Shown here one piece after another: positions 32,515-41,099 of a stretch of DNA of 64,000 bases; the first letter of the stretch is position 1; each line of letters opens with the position of its first letter. Origin of the DNA: Butyricimonas virosa (GTDB lineage Bacteria; Bacteroidota; Bacteroidia; Bacteroidales; Marinifilaceae); NCBI RefSeq assembly GCF_025148635.1, contig NZ_CP102269.1:372001-436000 (forward strand), in the 5' to 3' direction. Both the position numbers and the translations under genes were made by a program. Below the pieces are notes generated by a model. That model saw only the letters and a program-made list of their open reading frames with translations, did no database searches and was not told where the DNA came from.

Positions 32515-33600
32515 ATGAAAAATTATACGATCGGTTTTTATCTCGAAAAATTATACTATTCTCCTCAATTTGAACCCGTTATTAAAGAAATCATCAAACG
32601 CAACATATCGTATGTGGTAATTATTCCCAAAAACCGGGAACGAGACGAGTTAAATCAACGTGGAGAATCCATCAAACACTGCCAAGAAGAAGGTTTCGTA
32701 TATTGTTTCGAAGAAGACGACTGTGAATGTAATATCATGATTTTTGGAAACACGCCACGCCCTATTCATACCCCTTTCAAGAAATCAGCTCTTATCATGC
32801 ATGGAGTATGGGGAGGGAAAATGGTTAATTATGCATCGGGCCTGAATGATGTAGATCTACGCTTTTTAGATGGAGAATTCCTGGAAAACAGTTTAACTAA
32901 ACTCTTTCCTGAAAAGAAATCCATTTATTATGTATCCGGATATTCAAAACTGGATAGTTATTTCGAATTCACAGAAGAAGACCGGGTGAAATTCCTTCAA
33001 CATTGTAATTTAGATATAAACAAGAAAACGATATTGTATGCACCAACTTTCTATCCGTCATCAATTCTGAAAATGAGTAAGAAATTCCCGGAAGATCTTG
33101 CCGATTACAATATTATCCTAAAGCCACACTCGCACCTGTTCTTACGGAAAAAATACACGAAAGACCTGCACAGACTGGAATCGTGGACGAAATACCCGAA
33201 CGTTTATCTAGCTAAATTCGACGAAACCAACATTCTCCCTTTCCTTCATGCCTCCGATCTGATGATCTCGGATATGTCAAGTGCCGTATTTGAATTTTCG
33301 GGAGTCGGTAAGCCGGCAATTGTCAATATGTTTCTAAGATACCGTTTACTTCATCGTATATTCCCTCATAAAATAACCAAACGATTAGACACGACCAACT
33401 TTTTTCTCTGGGAAGTAGGAGACACCCCGAGAAACTATGCCGAAATGTTACAAAATGCCAAGGAGAACCTTACGAATCCAGATAAGAACAAGGAAAAACG
33501 AGAAAAATTCAGCCGACATGTAGTGGGTATTGTTGACGGCAAAGTGTCCGAAAGAATTGTAGATAAACTACTGGAGCTTAACAATAATATCCAAGCATAA
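32515..33600 (+). CDS. TagB/TagF-like CDP-alcohol phosphotransferase 1
   Basis: The 361-residue protein has the CDP-glycerol glycerophosphotransferase fold: TILYAPTFYPSS, YNIILKPHSH and HASDLMISDMSSAVFEFSGVGKPAI, the three signature blocks. Its length is that of the single-unit primase TagB (about 380) rather than the long polymerase TagF, so it may add one or few phospho-alcohol units. It ends 6 bases from the convergent glycerol-1-phosphate dehydrogenase gene. Membrane association would be peripheral. Its promoter lies in the inverted-repeat segment upstream. Confidence 0.83.
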   Translation: MKNYTIGFYLEKLYYSPQFEPVIKEIIKRNISYVVIIPKNRERDELNQRGESIKHCQEEGFVYCFEEDDCECNIMIFGNTPRPIHTPFKKSALIMHGVWGGKMVNYASGLNDVDLRFLDGEFLENSLTKLFPEKKSIYYVSGYSKLDSYFEFTEEDRVKFLQHCNLDINKKTILYAPTFYPSSILKMSKKFPEDLADYNIILKPHSHLFLRKKYTKDLHRLESWTKYPNVYLAKFDETNILPFLHASDLMISDMSSAVFEFSGVGKPAIVNMFLRYRLLHRIFPHKITKRLDTTNFFLWEVGDTPRNYAEMLQNAKENLTNPDKNKEKREKFSRHVVGIVDGKVSERIVDKLLELNNNIQA

Positions 33601-33606
33601 TACTCG

Positions 33607-34599
33607 TCAAGCTTTCGTCAGTATCGTATACCTATTACGAATCGTTTTGGCCCGGTTTATAATCTGATCGATCTCCCCATTCGAGAAAGTTATATTCCGT
33701 TCTATCTCGTCCAATATTTTCATGCGTTCGAAAAAGATCATCAACTTCTCGTAATCATTTTCCGGCTTACGGAAATCCCGTTCCACTAACAAATGTCCCC
33801 AAGCCACTTGCAAACCGTGCAAAGTTGAACGATTGGGAAACAAATCATCAATGGCATGACTAATCATATGTTCCGCACCACTGGCCGGTCGTGAACTATT
33901 GGCAAGCACCATGGCCAATCCCGAAATCACTAGACCGTTTGCGAGGTCGCCAATGAAACGAGAAGACCGAATATCATTAAAAGTGTACGGAATCACGGAA
34001 TTACCACTCAATGAAGCCAAAGCCATGGCAAAATTATTAATACTTTCTCCTTTGTCAATATGTGCCAGATACCAATCTTTCACCGCACTAGCATTGGACA
34101 CGAGATCCCCTACTCCTGCCAAGAGTAACTTCTCGGGAGAACCTTTTATAATATTTACATCCGCAATAATACCCAAAGGAGCCTTTACTCCAAAGCTCTG
34201 TTTTTTACCATCTTTCAATAGACGGGCAATAGGGGAATAAATTGCATCATTAGATAACGTCGAGGGAACGGTTATATAAGTTAAGTCCAAGGTATTTGCC
34301 ATTAACTTAACAGCATCAATAATACTACCTCCTCCAAAAGCAACTAAAAGGACTTCCTTATTCGTGATCGTATTCATAACCTCCAGAGCCTCATCGTAAG
34401 AACCTCCTTTGATAAAAAGTATATCCTCGAAAGACAATTTATCCAATCTGGATTTGTACAAATCCCTCAATTCCATGGAAGTAACCAATATTTTCTCCTT
34501 GAAATAAAGATGATTTTCCTTCAATATATCATCCAGATGAACAAAAATATCTTCCCCGACTTCTAAAACGATAGGAACATTGATCGTCTTGTAATACAT
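33607..34599 (-). CDS. Glycerol-1-phosphate dehydrogenase-like (EgsA/AraM family)
   Basis: The 330-residue protein is an iron-alcohol-dehydrogenase-fold enzyme of the G1P dehydrogenase group: LVAFGGGSIIDAVKL (nucleotide site, 87-99), VPSTLSNDAIYSP (111-123) and probable metal ligands Asp165 (GVGDLVSN), His244/248 (AEHMISHAID) and His261 (TLHGLQ). Such enzymes reduce dihydroxyacetone phosphate to sn-glycerol-1-phosphate. The start at 34597-34599 overlaps the stop of the cytidylyltransferase gene by one base (TAATG), so the two are translationally coupled. That pairing suggests its product is activated with CTP. A related sugar-phosphate substrate is possible. Confidence 0.82.
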   Translation of the reverse strand: MYYKTINVPIVLEVGEDIFVHLDDILKENHLYFKEKILVTSMELRDLYKSRLDKLSFEDILFIKGGSYDEALEVMNTITNKEVLLVAFGGGSIIDAVKLMANTLDLTYITVPSTLSNDAIYSPIARLLKDGKKQSFGVKAPLGIIADVNIIKGSPEKLLLAGVGDLVSNASAVKDWYLAHIDKGESINNFAMALASLSGNSVIPYTFNDIRSSRFIGDLANGLVISGLAMVLANSSRPASGAEHMISHAIDDLFPNRSTLHGLQVAWGHLLVERDFRKPENDYEKLMIFFERMKILDEIERNITFSNGEIDQIINRAKTIRNRYTILTKA

Positions 34600-35018
34600 T
34601 ATTTTGATGCTTTTATTTTTTCGACTAGCTCTGACGTACTGATTCCCTTCGTGTAAGGCAAATAAACCATAGAAACATGGTGTTCTTCCAAAAATTCCGG
34701 AGTGACACGAATCTGTTTCAAGTACCCTTCTCCATCCCAATCATCACCATGCACGATGATGTCAATATCGTATTTTTTAATGTATTCCTTATTATCATAC
34801 CCGTGAATAATAAAGGCATCATCCACATAACGACAAGCTTTCACGACTTCTAGACGATCTTGTTCAGACAAAAACGGTCGGCGTTTATACGAGGCCACCA
34901 TTTCATCCCCGTTAATTGCCACGATTAAACGATCACCTAATTCTTTGGCACGTCTCAATAATTCGACATGTCCAAAATGGAAAAGGTCAAAAACCCCTAT
35001 AACATATACATTTTTCAT
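34599..35018 (-). CDS. TagD-like glycerol-phosphate cytidylyltransferase
   Basis: The 139-residue enzyme has the cytidylyltransferase HxGH site (GVFDLFHFGHVELL, His14-His17), KRRPFLSEQDRLEVVKACRYVD and a C-terminal YTKGISTSEL equivalent to RTxGISTT. TagD makes CDP-glycerol from sn-glycerol-3-phosphate and CTP. Because the coupled downstream gene is a glycerol-1-phosphate dehydrogenase, the substrate here may be the opposite enantiomer or another short polyol phosphate. A TACCTTTG box precedes it at 35086-35093. Confidence 0.87.
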   Translation of the reverse strand: MKNVYVIGVFDLFHFGHVELLRRAKELGDRLIVAINGDEMVASYKRRPFLSEQDRLEVVKACRYVDDAFIIHGYDNKEYIKKYDIDIIVHGDDWDGEGYLKQIRVTPEFLEEHHVSMVYLPYTKGISTSELVEKIKASK

Positions 35019-35085
35019 ACTACCTAATTTGCTTGATCACATCCGGCCTCCCTGTATTCTCTTACCACAACCGGAATCACGATGC

Positions 35086-35093
35086 CAAAGGTA
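35086..35093 (-). promoter_or_regulatory. -7 box upstream of the TagD-like/G1P dehydrogenase pair (TACCTTTG)
   Basis: On the minus strand TACCTTTG fits TAnnTTTG, about 68 bases before the cytidylyltransferase ATG, suggesting a separate two-gene transcript; no clear -33 was seen. Confidence 0.45.
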
Positions 35094-35125
35094 GTAAATA
35101 TAGTTTAAAGTTCAGAGTTTAAATA

Positions 35126-36190
35126 TCAAAGTTTAGCTTTTCGAATAAAAGCCTCATCCATCATTGGTTGCAGGCGTTCCCACACGTATCCCACGGAAAG
35201 TAGATCAAATAACTCTTTTTCCGTTCTTCCCTCGATTACCTGCCCGGGGAACATATCAAAAGGACTAACGCTCTGATAACGCGAGTCATTGGAAGGCAGC
35301 CATCTAGGCAGTTCAACCCAAGGCGGGTAAATAGCTAATCCCGGTAAGTGACACGCCTGCGCGATATGCCGGGGTCCACCTTCATTTCCAAAAAAGAAAT
35401 CGGCTATTTCCAGCATGGAGACCAATTTCCGTAACGAATCGGCCTCGATATCAATAAAAATATGCTCGTCTTTCCCCATATCCTCGTACAATGCCAAGGC
35501 TGCCTCCTTCTCTATCCGGGAATAATTAAAAATCAACTGGGCACCATAACGCTGAATGATACGAGACAATATCTCCTTCATTTTCGCCATATCCCAAGCT
35601 TTCCCCGCCACTCTAGTAAAAGGAGTACATACCACGATAAAGCGGGAAAAATTAATTCCCTTTTGTTCCATGTAGCTCTTGAATTCTGCCGTTTCCTGTT
35701 CGGTCACGTACAACCGGAAATCAGTGGTCATTATCAACTTCCTTTCTCGCTCCAAAGGCCGTAACAATAACAAATTTCGCACAACCTCATCCAAATCGTC
35801 ATTCACGTGGTTACGTACCCGATAATTATGAAAAAAATGATTATAAAATTTAGATGTTCCGATACGATATTTCGTTCTTAAAGAAAAGGCACTGAACCAT
35901 AAAGTTTTTATCGTGGCACGAGTATCGATGATCACGTCATAGCGTTCCGTTTTCATCAACTGCCGAACTTTTCGCAAGTATTTAAAGAAGTGATTATTTT
36001 CTTCATCCGAAAAGGTGATAATCTTATCTATATCCGGATGATTTTCAAACAAAGGAGCAATATGATCATTCAACACGTAATGAATCTCCGCCTCCGGAAA
36101 ACTTTTTCGAATAGAGCTACAGATCACGACCGACAGTACCGCATCTCCTATTCTCCTAAAGCGAATCACCAATACTTTTTTTACACTCAT
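35126..36190 (-). CDS. GT9 heptosyltransferase-like glycosyltransferase, second copy
   Basis: The 354-residue protein begins KKVLVIRFRRIGDAVLSVVICSSIR (GT9 motif) and has CTPFTRVAGKAWDMAK and FFFGNEGGPRHIAQAC in the C-terminal half, close to LPS heptosyltransferases. Its ATG at 36188-36190 overlaps the stop of the DUF4254 gene (ATGA), indicating coupling. It likely adds an inner-core sugar in the cytosol. Confidence 0.88.
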   Translation of the reverse strand: MSVKKVLVIRFRRIGDAVLSVVICSSIRKSFPEAEIHYVLNDHIAPLFENHPDIDKIITFSDEENNHFFKYLRKVRQLMKTERYDVIIDTRATIKTLWFSAFSLRTKYRIGTSKFYNHFFHNYRVRNHVNDDLDEVVRNLLLLRPLERERKLIMTTDFRLYVTEQETAEFKSYMEQKGINFSRFIVVCTPFTRVAGKAWDMAKMKEILSRIIQRYGAQLIFNYSRIEKEAALALYEDMGKDEHIFIDIEADSLRKLVSMLEIADFFFGNEGGPRHIAQACHLPGLAIYPPWVELPRWLPSNDSRYQSVSPFDMFPGQVIEGRTEKELFDLLSVGYVWERLQPMMDEAFIRKAKL

Positions 36191-36801
36191 AATCCTTGCC
36201 CTTTTCTATATAATACGGGATTCAATTCCGGATCGTTATACATCTTCATCTGTTTATAGACCTTCATGTATTTACGCCCAGTTTCTATATCTTCCAAAAG
36301 CTGATTGATTGCGAGTATTAAATCCCTTCTCTGTTCCAACAAGACGCTTAATTTATCATCACACTCCTTTACATGTACTTGGGCAACCTCTCTACGCTGC
36401 ACCTCCTGCTCCATATGATAAATTTTCAGACATAAGATAGACAAACGGTCTATCGCCCATGCCGGGCTTTCCGTGTTCACGGTGGCACAAGATAAAATTT
36501 TCACGTTCTTATATTTATCCCAGAAATATCCATCCAACAATTCGACCAAATCCGTCCGACGTTGATTCAACCGATCTATACGTCGTTTGACTTCCAACGC
36601 TTTCTCAGGTTCTATATCCGGATCTCGAATGACATCCTCCAAATGCCACTGGACGGCATCTACCCAATTTTTAAGAAATAAATAATATTCGATTGATTTA
36701 TACTCGTATGAATTAACCATTTCTGCATCAACACAATCTTCCACGTGATAGCACAAGGTACTCTCCTCAAAAATTCGATAGCATAACTCTGCAAATGACA
36801 T
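36187..36801 (-). CDS. DUF4254 family protein
   Basis: The 204-residue, mostly helical protein matches DUF4254 (start MSFAELCYRIFEESTLCYH; the block DLVELLDGYFWDKYKNV; then AWAIDRLSILCLKIYHMEQE). The family is found beside GT9 and lipid A-core genes in Bacteroidetes, but no activity is known. Stop/start overlap with the GT9 gene supports a joint role in core synthesis. A TATTTTTG box lies at 36832-36839 on the minus strand. Confidence 0.82.
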   Translation of the reverse strand: MSFAELCYRIFEESTLCYHVEDCVDAEMVNSYEYKSIEYYLFLKNWVDAVQWHLEDVIRDPDIEPEKALEVKRRIDRLNQRRTDLVELLDGYFWDKYKNVKILSCATVNTESPAWAIDRLSILCLKIYHMEQEVQRREVAQVHVKECDDKLSVLLEQRRDLILAINQLLEDIETGRKYMKVYKQMKMYNDPELNPVLYRKGQGL

Positions 36802-36831
36802 AATACCCGTTTTTCAATCCAATTATTATTA

Positions 36832-36839
36832 CAAAAATA
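36832..36839 (-). promoter_or_regulatory. -7 box upstream of the DUF4254-GT9 pair (TATTTTTG)
   Basis: TATTTTTG on the minus strand fits TAnnTTTG about 30 bases before the DUF4254 ATG. Confidence 0.4.
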
Positions 36840-36975
36840 GCAAAAAGTATTCCAATTATAACCCTTCCCGGTACAAATCCCTTGAAGACCCTATCAATCC
36901 CAAAAGTTAAAACAACTTTATTTCCGCCATAAAGCTTTATTTCGGGATATTCCTATTCGAAAAAGTTATATTTTT

Positions 36976-36983
36976 TATCTTTG
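36976..36983 (+). promoter_or_regulatory. -7 box upstream of the second TagB/F-like gene (TATCTTTG)
   Basis: TATCTTTG lies 22 bases before the ATG at 37006 and fits the consensus; the -33 is not obvious. Confidence 0.5.
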
Positions 36984-37005
36984 TTCCAAAATAAATCGGC
37001 AGTTT

Positions 37006-38061
37006 ATGAAAAGGTATTTATTCTTTGTTTCGTTATCATACGCTTATCCTATTTTAAGACCCATCCAATCAGAGATTTGGCGACGAGGAGATGATGTCGC
37101 CTGGTTCTTTACCTCCCCTTGTGATCAATATTTACAAGAAGGGGAAAAACAATTAAAAACAATCAAAGAAGTCATAGAATATAATCCGATTGCTGTCTTT
37201 GCCCCGGGTAACAAGGTACATGACTTCTTTCCCGGAGTTAAGGTCCAAGTTTTTCATGGTTTCTCGATAGACAAACGTCCCGGAAGAGGCGATCATTTCC
37301 GCATCCGGGGATTATTCGATATATTCTGCACGCAAGGAAGTACTTCCACTCCTCATTTTCTAGAACTTGAAAAACAATATCGGCATTTCAAGGTATATGA
37401 AACCGGTTGGAGTAAAACCGATCTGTTTTTCCCGCTCGTCCCGAAAGAAAAAAATCCGGTACCAACTATTCTATATGCCTCAACGTTTACTCCCGGCATA
37501 ACTTCTACCCCCCATTTATACGACGAAATAGCACGACTAGCCAAAGAAAAAAACTGGCAATGGTTAATTACCTTCCATCCGAAAATGTCTCCGGAAATCG
37601 TGGAAAAATACAAGAAGCTGGCCAATGCATTAGATAATGTCAGTTTCTACGAGGGAGATAATAACGTGGAACTTCTGCAAAAAGCGGATGTCCTGCTATG
37701 TGATAGCTCATCCATCATTATCGAATTCCTGTTCTTTGACAAACCTGTTGTAACTTACAAAAACACGTCTCCGGGGAATTATCTTATTGATGTAGATTCC
37801 CCCAAGTTGATTGAACCTGCTATCGAAAAAGCCCTAACATATCCCAAAGAACTAATGGATAATATTCGAAAATACATCGATAGCCATCAACCTTATAGAG
37901 ATGGGCGCTGTTCAGCCCGCATTCTCGATGCCGTGGATGACTTTATCGCCAAGTATAAGGGAAAAATTAAAAGAAAACCGCTCAATCTTTTTCGAAAATT
38001 ACAGACCCGTTGGCAAGTAAAGTATTTTCCTTTCGGACCCCGCTACACGGCCTCCAAATGA
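37006..38061 (+). CDS. TagB/TagF-like CDP-alcohol phosphotransferase 2
   Basis: The 351-residue protein shows VFHGFSIDKRPGRGDHF, ETGWSKTDLFFP, TILYASTFTPGITSTP, WLITFHPKMSPE and ADVLLCDSSSIIIEFLFFDKPVVTYKN, all family blocks of CDP-glycerol glycerophosphotransferases. The basic C-terminus (KIKRKPLNLFRKLQTRWQ) may contact membrane lipid. It is more similar in layout to the protein at 40046-41098 than to the one at 32515. It probably modifies the LPS core, with which its neighbours are concerned. Confidence 0.85.
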   Translation: MKRYLFFVSLSYAYPILRPIQSEIWRRGDDVAWFFTSPCDQYLQEGEKQLKTIKEVIEYNPIAVFAPGNKVHDFFPGVKVQVFHGFSIDKRPGRGDHFRIRGLFDIFCTQGSTSTPHFLELEKQYRHFKVYETGWSKTDLFFPLVPKEKNPVPTILYASTFTPGITSTPHLYDEIARLAKEKNWQWLITFHPKMSPEIVEKYKKLANALDNVSFYEGDNNVELLQKADVLLCDSSSIIIEFLFFDKPVVTYKNTSPGNYLIDVDSPKLIEPAIEKALTYPKELMDNIRKYIDSHQPYRDGRCSARILDAVDDFIAKYKGKIKRKPLNLFRKLQTRWQVKYFPFGPRYTASK

Positions 38062-38145
38062 ACGATTTTAAGCATACAAATTATTATATAACAAATAGAT
38101 ACACAACTATTTCGTCTTCAAATTCTCATCATAAATAGAGGAAAG

Positions 38146-38169
38146 TTTTTATCTTTGCAAAGATAAAAA
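38146..38169. promoter_or_regulatory. Perfect 24-base palindrome containing a TATCTTTG box
   Basis: The plus strand half TTTTTATCTTTG (38146-38157) is followed directly by its reverse complement (38158-38169). The -7 consensus TATCTTTG occurs on both strands within it. The next plus-strand start codon is at 38240. It could be a promoter plus operator, or a hairpin ending the upstream gene. Confidence 0.5.
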
Positions 38170-38239
38170 CACCAATAATCACTATTATCTCCAAAAGATA
38201 GAAAACAGAAAATTGATAAAATTAATAAATGATCAATTT

Positions 38240-39298
38240 ATGATGGGAAAGAAAATTGCATACCTTGACCGCAATGAATACAACTACGGTCCCGCCCCGG
38301 AAATTGAAAAAGTTTTAAGAAACTTTGATCCGGACAAATTATGTTTCTACACAAGAATTTACGACGAAGGCAAAAAGAGTATTCTATCCGATTACATCGC
38401 CGAACTATATGATATTCCGGAAAAACAAGTTATTTTAGGATATGGTGGAGAAGATATCTTAAAACAAGTCGTTCACTACTTCCTATCCGGTGACCAAAAA
38501 CAAAAAACACTATTAATCCCTAAATTTTCATGGTGGTACTACAAATCCATTGCGGACGAGGTTAACGGGCGCACTATCTTCTACCCGCTATTCGAGGAGG
38601 GGAACACGTTCAAATATGATATTCAGAGCATCCGAGAAACGGTAGAACGGGAAAACCCAGAAATCGTGTTAATCGCCTCTCCGAACAATCCGACCGGAAA
38701 TTCCTTGTCAAAAAAAGAGTTACACGAAATTCTCTCCTTTATACCACAGGAAACAACCATTGTCATTGACGAGGCTTACGCGTCTTTTAGCAATAAAGAC
38801 ACGTCATATATAAAACCGCTCATTGAAGAGTTTCCGAATTTACTGATCATCCGGACCCTCTCCAAGTTCTACGGACTTCCCGGATTACGTCTCGGCTTTG
38901 CCTTTATCGGGGAAAATTTATCCTCGTTCCTGAATTACAGCACGAAATATTTAGGTTATAACCGACTTTCCGAAGAAATCGGTATTGCCGTATTGAAAGC
39001 AAACGATTATTACCAAAACGTGGCAGACCTCATGGCAGAAGACCGAAAAACATATATGCTGGAAATCAGCGCCCTAGAAGGATTCAAAGTGTATCACTCA
39101 GAAGCAAACTTTATTCTGGTGAAATACCCGATTTCATTAAAATCCCAATTACAGGACGCATTCAAAGCGAAAGACCTAATTATCAAATTCATGAACGAGG
39201 AAAATATTAACACGCATATACGAATCACGTTGGGAACTCAAAAACAAAACCGTTTGGTGATAGATACCATCAAAGAAGTCGTGTCAACCCCATCCTAA
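38240..39298 (+). CDS. PLP-dependent HisC/CobD-like enzyme
   Basis: The 352-residue fold-type I enzyme opens with YLDRNEYNYGPAPEIEKVL (HisC-like) and has ASPNNPTGNSLS, VIDEAYASF and the PLP-lysine segment RTLSKFYGLPGLRLGFAF. The KFYGLPGLRLG wording is closer to CobD, which decarboxylates threonine phosphate, than to usual HisC (SKAFGLAGLRxG). No his or cob gene is near; the next gene is a LicC-like cytidylyltransferase 13 bases away. Making an amino-alcohol phosphate, for example from phosphoserine, is therefore a reasonable hypothesis; a transaminase is the alternative. The start is the ATG at 38240; an upstream TTG was rejected. Confidence 0.72.
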   Translation: MMGKKIAYLDRNEYNYGPAPEIEKVLRNFDPDKLCFYTRIYDEGKKSILSDYIAELYDIPEKQVILGYGGEDILKQVVHYFLSGDQKQKTLLIPKFSWWYYKSIADEVNGRTIFYPLFEEGNTFKYDIQSIRETVERENPEIVLIASPNNPTGNSLSKKELHEILSFIPQETTIVIDEAYASFSNKDTSYIKPLIEEFPNLLIIRTLSKFYGLPGLRLGFAFIGENLSSFLNYSTKYLGYNRLSEEIGIAVLKANDYYQNVADLMAEDRKTYMLEISALEGFKVYHSEANFILVKYPISLKSQLQDAFKAKDLIIKFMNEENINTHIRITLGTQKQNRLVIDTIKEVVSTPS

Positions 39299-39311
39299 CC
39301 CGGTAAGGTGT

Positions 39312-40049
39312 ATGAAAGCTATAATCCTTGCCGCAGGCATTGCCTCCCGGTTACGACCACTCACAAACGATCGACCGAAATGCCTGCTCAATATAGGCAC
39401 TCGTTCTTTATTAGAAAGAACGATTGATGCCTTATTGATAAATAATATTCGTGAAGTTGTTATCGTAACCGGATACCTGCATGAAATGCTGGTATCCCTC
39501 GTGCAAAGCCGCTACCCTTCTCTGAACGTGAAATTCATTCATAATAAACTTTACACAACCACCAATAACATATATTCCTTGTGGTTAGCCTTGCCTGAAG
39601 TTCTCCATGAAAAAGAAATCATCTTACTTGATAGCGACATCCTGTTTGACCCACTGATAATAAAAATATTACAGGATGCCTCTTATGATAACTGCCTTGC
39701 ACTGGACAGTCATAAACTCGGGGAGGAAGAGATCAAAGTCATCGTGAACGGGAAAAATCAAATCACGGAACTCAGTAAAACGTGTTCCATAGAAAAGGCC
39801 ATCGGTGAATCCATCGGCATTGAAAAAATATCCCATACCTATCTCCTCGCCCTACACGAAGAGCTGGAACACATGATCACTCACGAAAAACTGGATAATG
39901 TCTTTTATGAATTAGCCTTCGAACGTTTAATAACACGGGGACAACACTTCTATCCGGTAGACACGAGCGCCTATTTCTCCATGGAGCTCGACACCCCCGA
40001 AGATTTTCACGATGCCATCAACCGAATACCCAAACACTTACAAGCATGA
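39312..40049 (+). CDS. LicC-like nucleotidyltransferase (CTP:phospho-alcohol type)
   Basis: The 245-residue protein begins KAIILAAGIASRLRPLTNDRPKCLLNIG and has TTTNNIYSLWLALP, IILLDSDILFD and ESIGIEKIS, matching LicC-type phosphocholine cytidylyltransferases better than hexose-phosphate enzymes. LicC makes CDP-choline for surface decoration. Its stop overlaps the start of the TagB/F-like gene (ATGA at 40046-40049). Its substrate is probably supplied by the PLP enzyme just upstream. Confidence 0.82.
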   Translation: MKAIILAAGIASRLRPLTNDRPKCLLNIGTRSLLERTIDALLINNIREVVIVTGYLHEMLVSLVQSRYPSLNVKFIHNKLYTTTNNIYSLWLALPEVLHEKEIILLDSDILFDPLIIKILQDASYDNCLALDSHKLGEEEIKVIVNGKNQITELSKTCSIEKAIGESIGIEKISHTYLLALHEELEHMITHEKLDNVFYELAFERLITRGQHFYPVDTSAYFSMELDTPEDFHDAINRIPKHLQA

Positions 40050-41098
40050 AAATTGTACTATTCTGCGAGCAAAAATACGCGATAAATATATTGCAACCTC
40101 TCGAAGTTGAAGCCAATAAAAAAGGGGAACATTCCGTAATCTGGTACGTTCAGCCTAAAAATATCTCGGATTTCCCGTTAAAAGACGAGGTGAAATGGAC
40201 AAACAACATACAGGAAATCTACGACTTCTCCCCGGATGCTATATTTGTCCCCTGCAACATTGTCCCCTATTATTTGCCGGGAGTGAAAATACAAATCTTT
40301 CACGGCTACGCTGCCGAGAAAAAGGATCATTGGGTAATCCGCCGCTATTTTGACACCTATTTCACGCAAGGTCCTTTCTTTACCGAAGGCTTTAAGGCAC
40401 TCGCTCAAAAATACAAGGATTTTGAAGTTGTTGAAACAGGATGGCCTCGTCAAGACTGGATTCACGAAAATCTACACACTTTTGACACCGAAAAAAACAC
40501 CCTGCTCCGAAAATACCATAAAAACAAATTAGTTTTATATGCCCCAACTTTTTCTCCGTCGCTAACTTCCCTGCCGTTCATAAAAGAGGGATTGGAAAAA
40601 TTAGCCCGGGAAAAAGACGTCCTGCTCATCCTGAAATTTCACCCGTTAACCCGAAGGGAGTGGATGGAAGAATACAGGCAACTGGCCGAGGAGTATGAAA
40701 ACATGCTTTGGGTGGAAGATCACAATATCACGAAATACCAGCTCATGGCCGATGTCATGATTAGCGACACCTCGTCAACCGTGTACGAATTTTTGTTACT
40801 TGACAAACCGGTCATCACGTACCGAACCATTGCAAAAGATATTTACTGGCAGGATATTCAGAACTCGGAAGACCTTTCCGACGCTTTCGATCTCGTACTC
40901 CAAGATGCCGTACTCGCATCTAAACGCAAATGGATCATCGATAACTACGATCCATACTTGGACGGAAAAGTCTGCCATCGAATGCTCGAAGCTGCCAGAG
41001 ATTATATCTCCCGCCACGGGGTACCCAGGAAACGGAAATTAAATCTTTGGCGTAAATACACCAGCATTAAGAAATTCGGTAAAGTCAAAAGAAGATAA
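40046..41098 (+). CDS. TagB/TagF-like CDP-alcohol phosphotransferase 3
   Basis: The 350-residue protein has IQIFHGYAAEKKDHW, ETGWPRQDW, LVLYAPTFSPSLTSLP, LILKFHPLTRREW and ADVMISDTSSTVYEFLLLDKPVITYRT, with a basic C-terminal tail. Translational coupling to the LicC-like gene implies it uses that enzyme's CDP product. Length again fits single-unit transfer. It converges on the Kdo-kinase-like gene with one base between stops. Confidence 0.85.
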   Translation: MKIVLFCEQKYAINILQPLEVEANKKGEHSVIWYVQPKNISDFPLKDEVKWTNNIQEIYDFSPDAIFVPCNIVPYYLPGVKIQIFHGYAAEKKDHWVIRRYFDTYFTQGPFFTEGFKALAQKYKDFEVVETGWPRQDWIHENLHTFDTEKNTLLRKYHKNKLVLYAPTFSPSLTSLPFIKEGLEKLAREKDVLLILKFHPLTRREWMEEYRQLAEEYENMLWVEDHNITKYQLMADVMISDTSSTVYEFLLLDKPVITYRTIAKDIYWQDIQNSEDLSDAFDLVLQDAVLASKRKWIIDNYDPYLDGKVCHRMLEAARDYISRHGVPRKRKLNLWRKYTSIKKFGKVKRR

Positions 41099-41099
41099 A

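Noticed and set aside
36802..37005. Another invertible promoter between the DUF4254 and TagB/F-like genes
   Set aside because: Both genes have their own TAnnTTTG boxes and no inverted repeat like those at 15 and 32 kb was found.
38240..39298. Histidine biosynthesis HisC as the function of the PLP enzyme
   Set aside because: No his genes nearby, tight linkage to a LicC-like and a TagB/F-like gene, and CobD-like lysine motif; kept only as an alternative.
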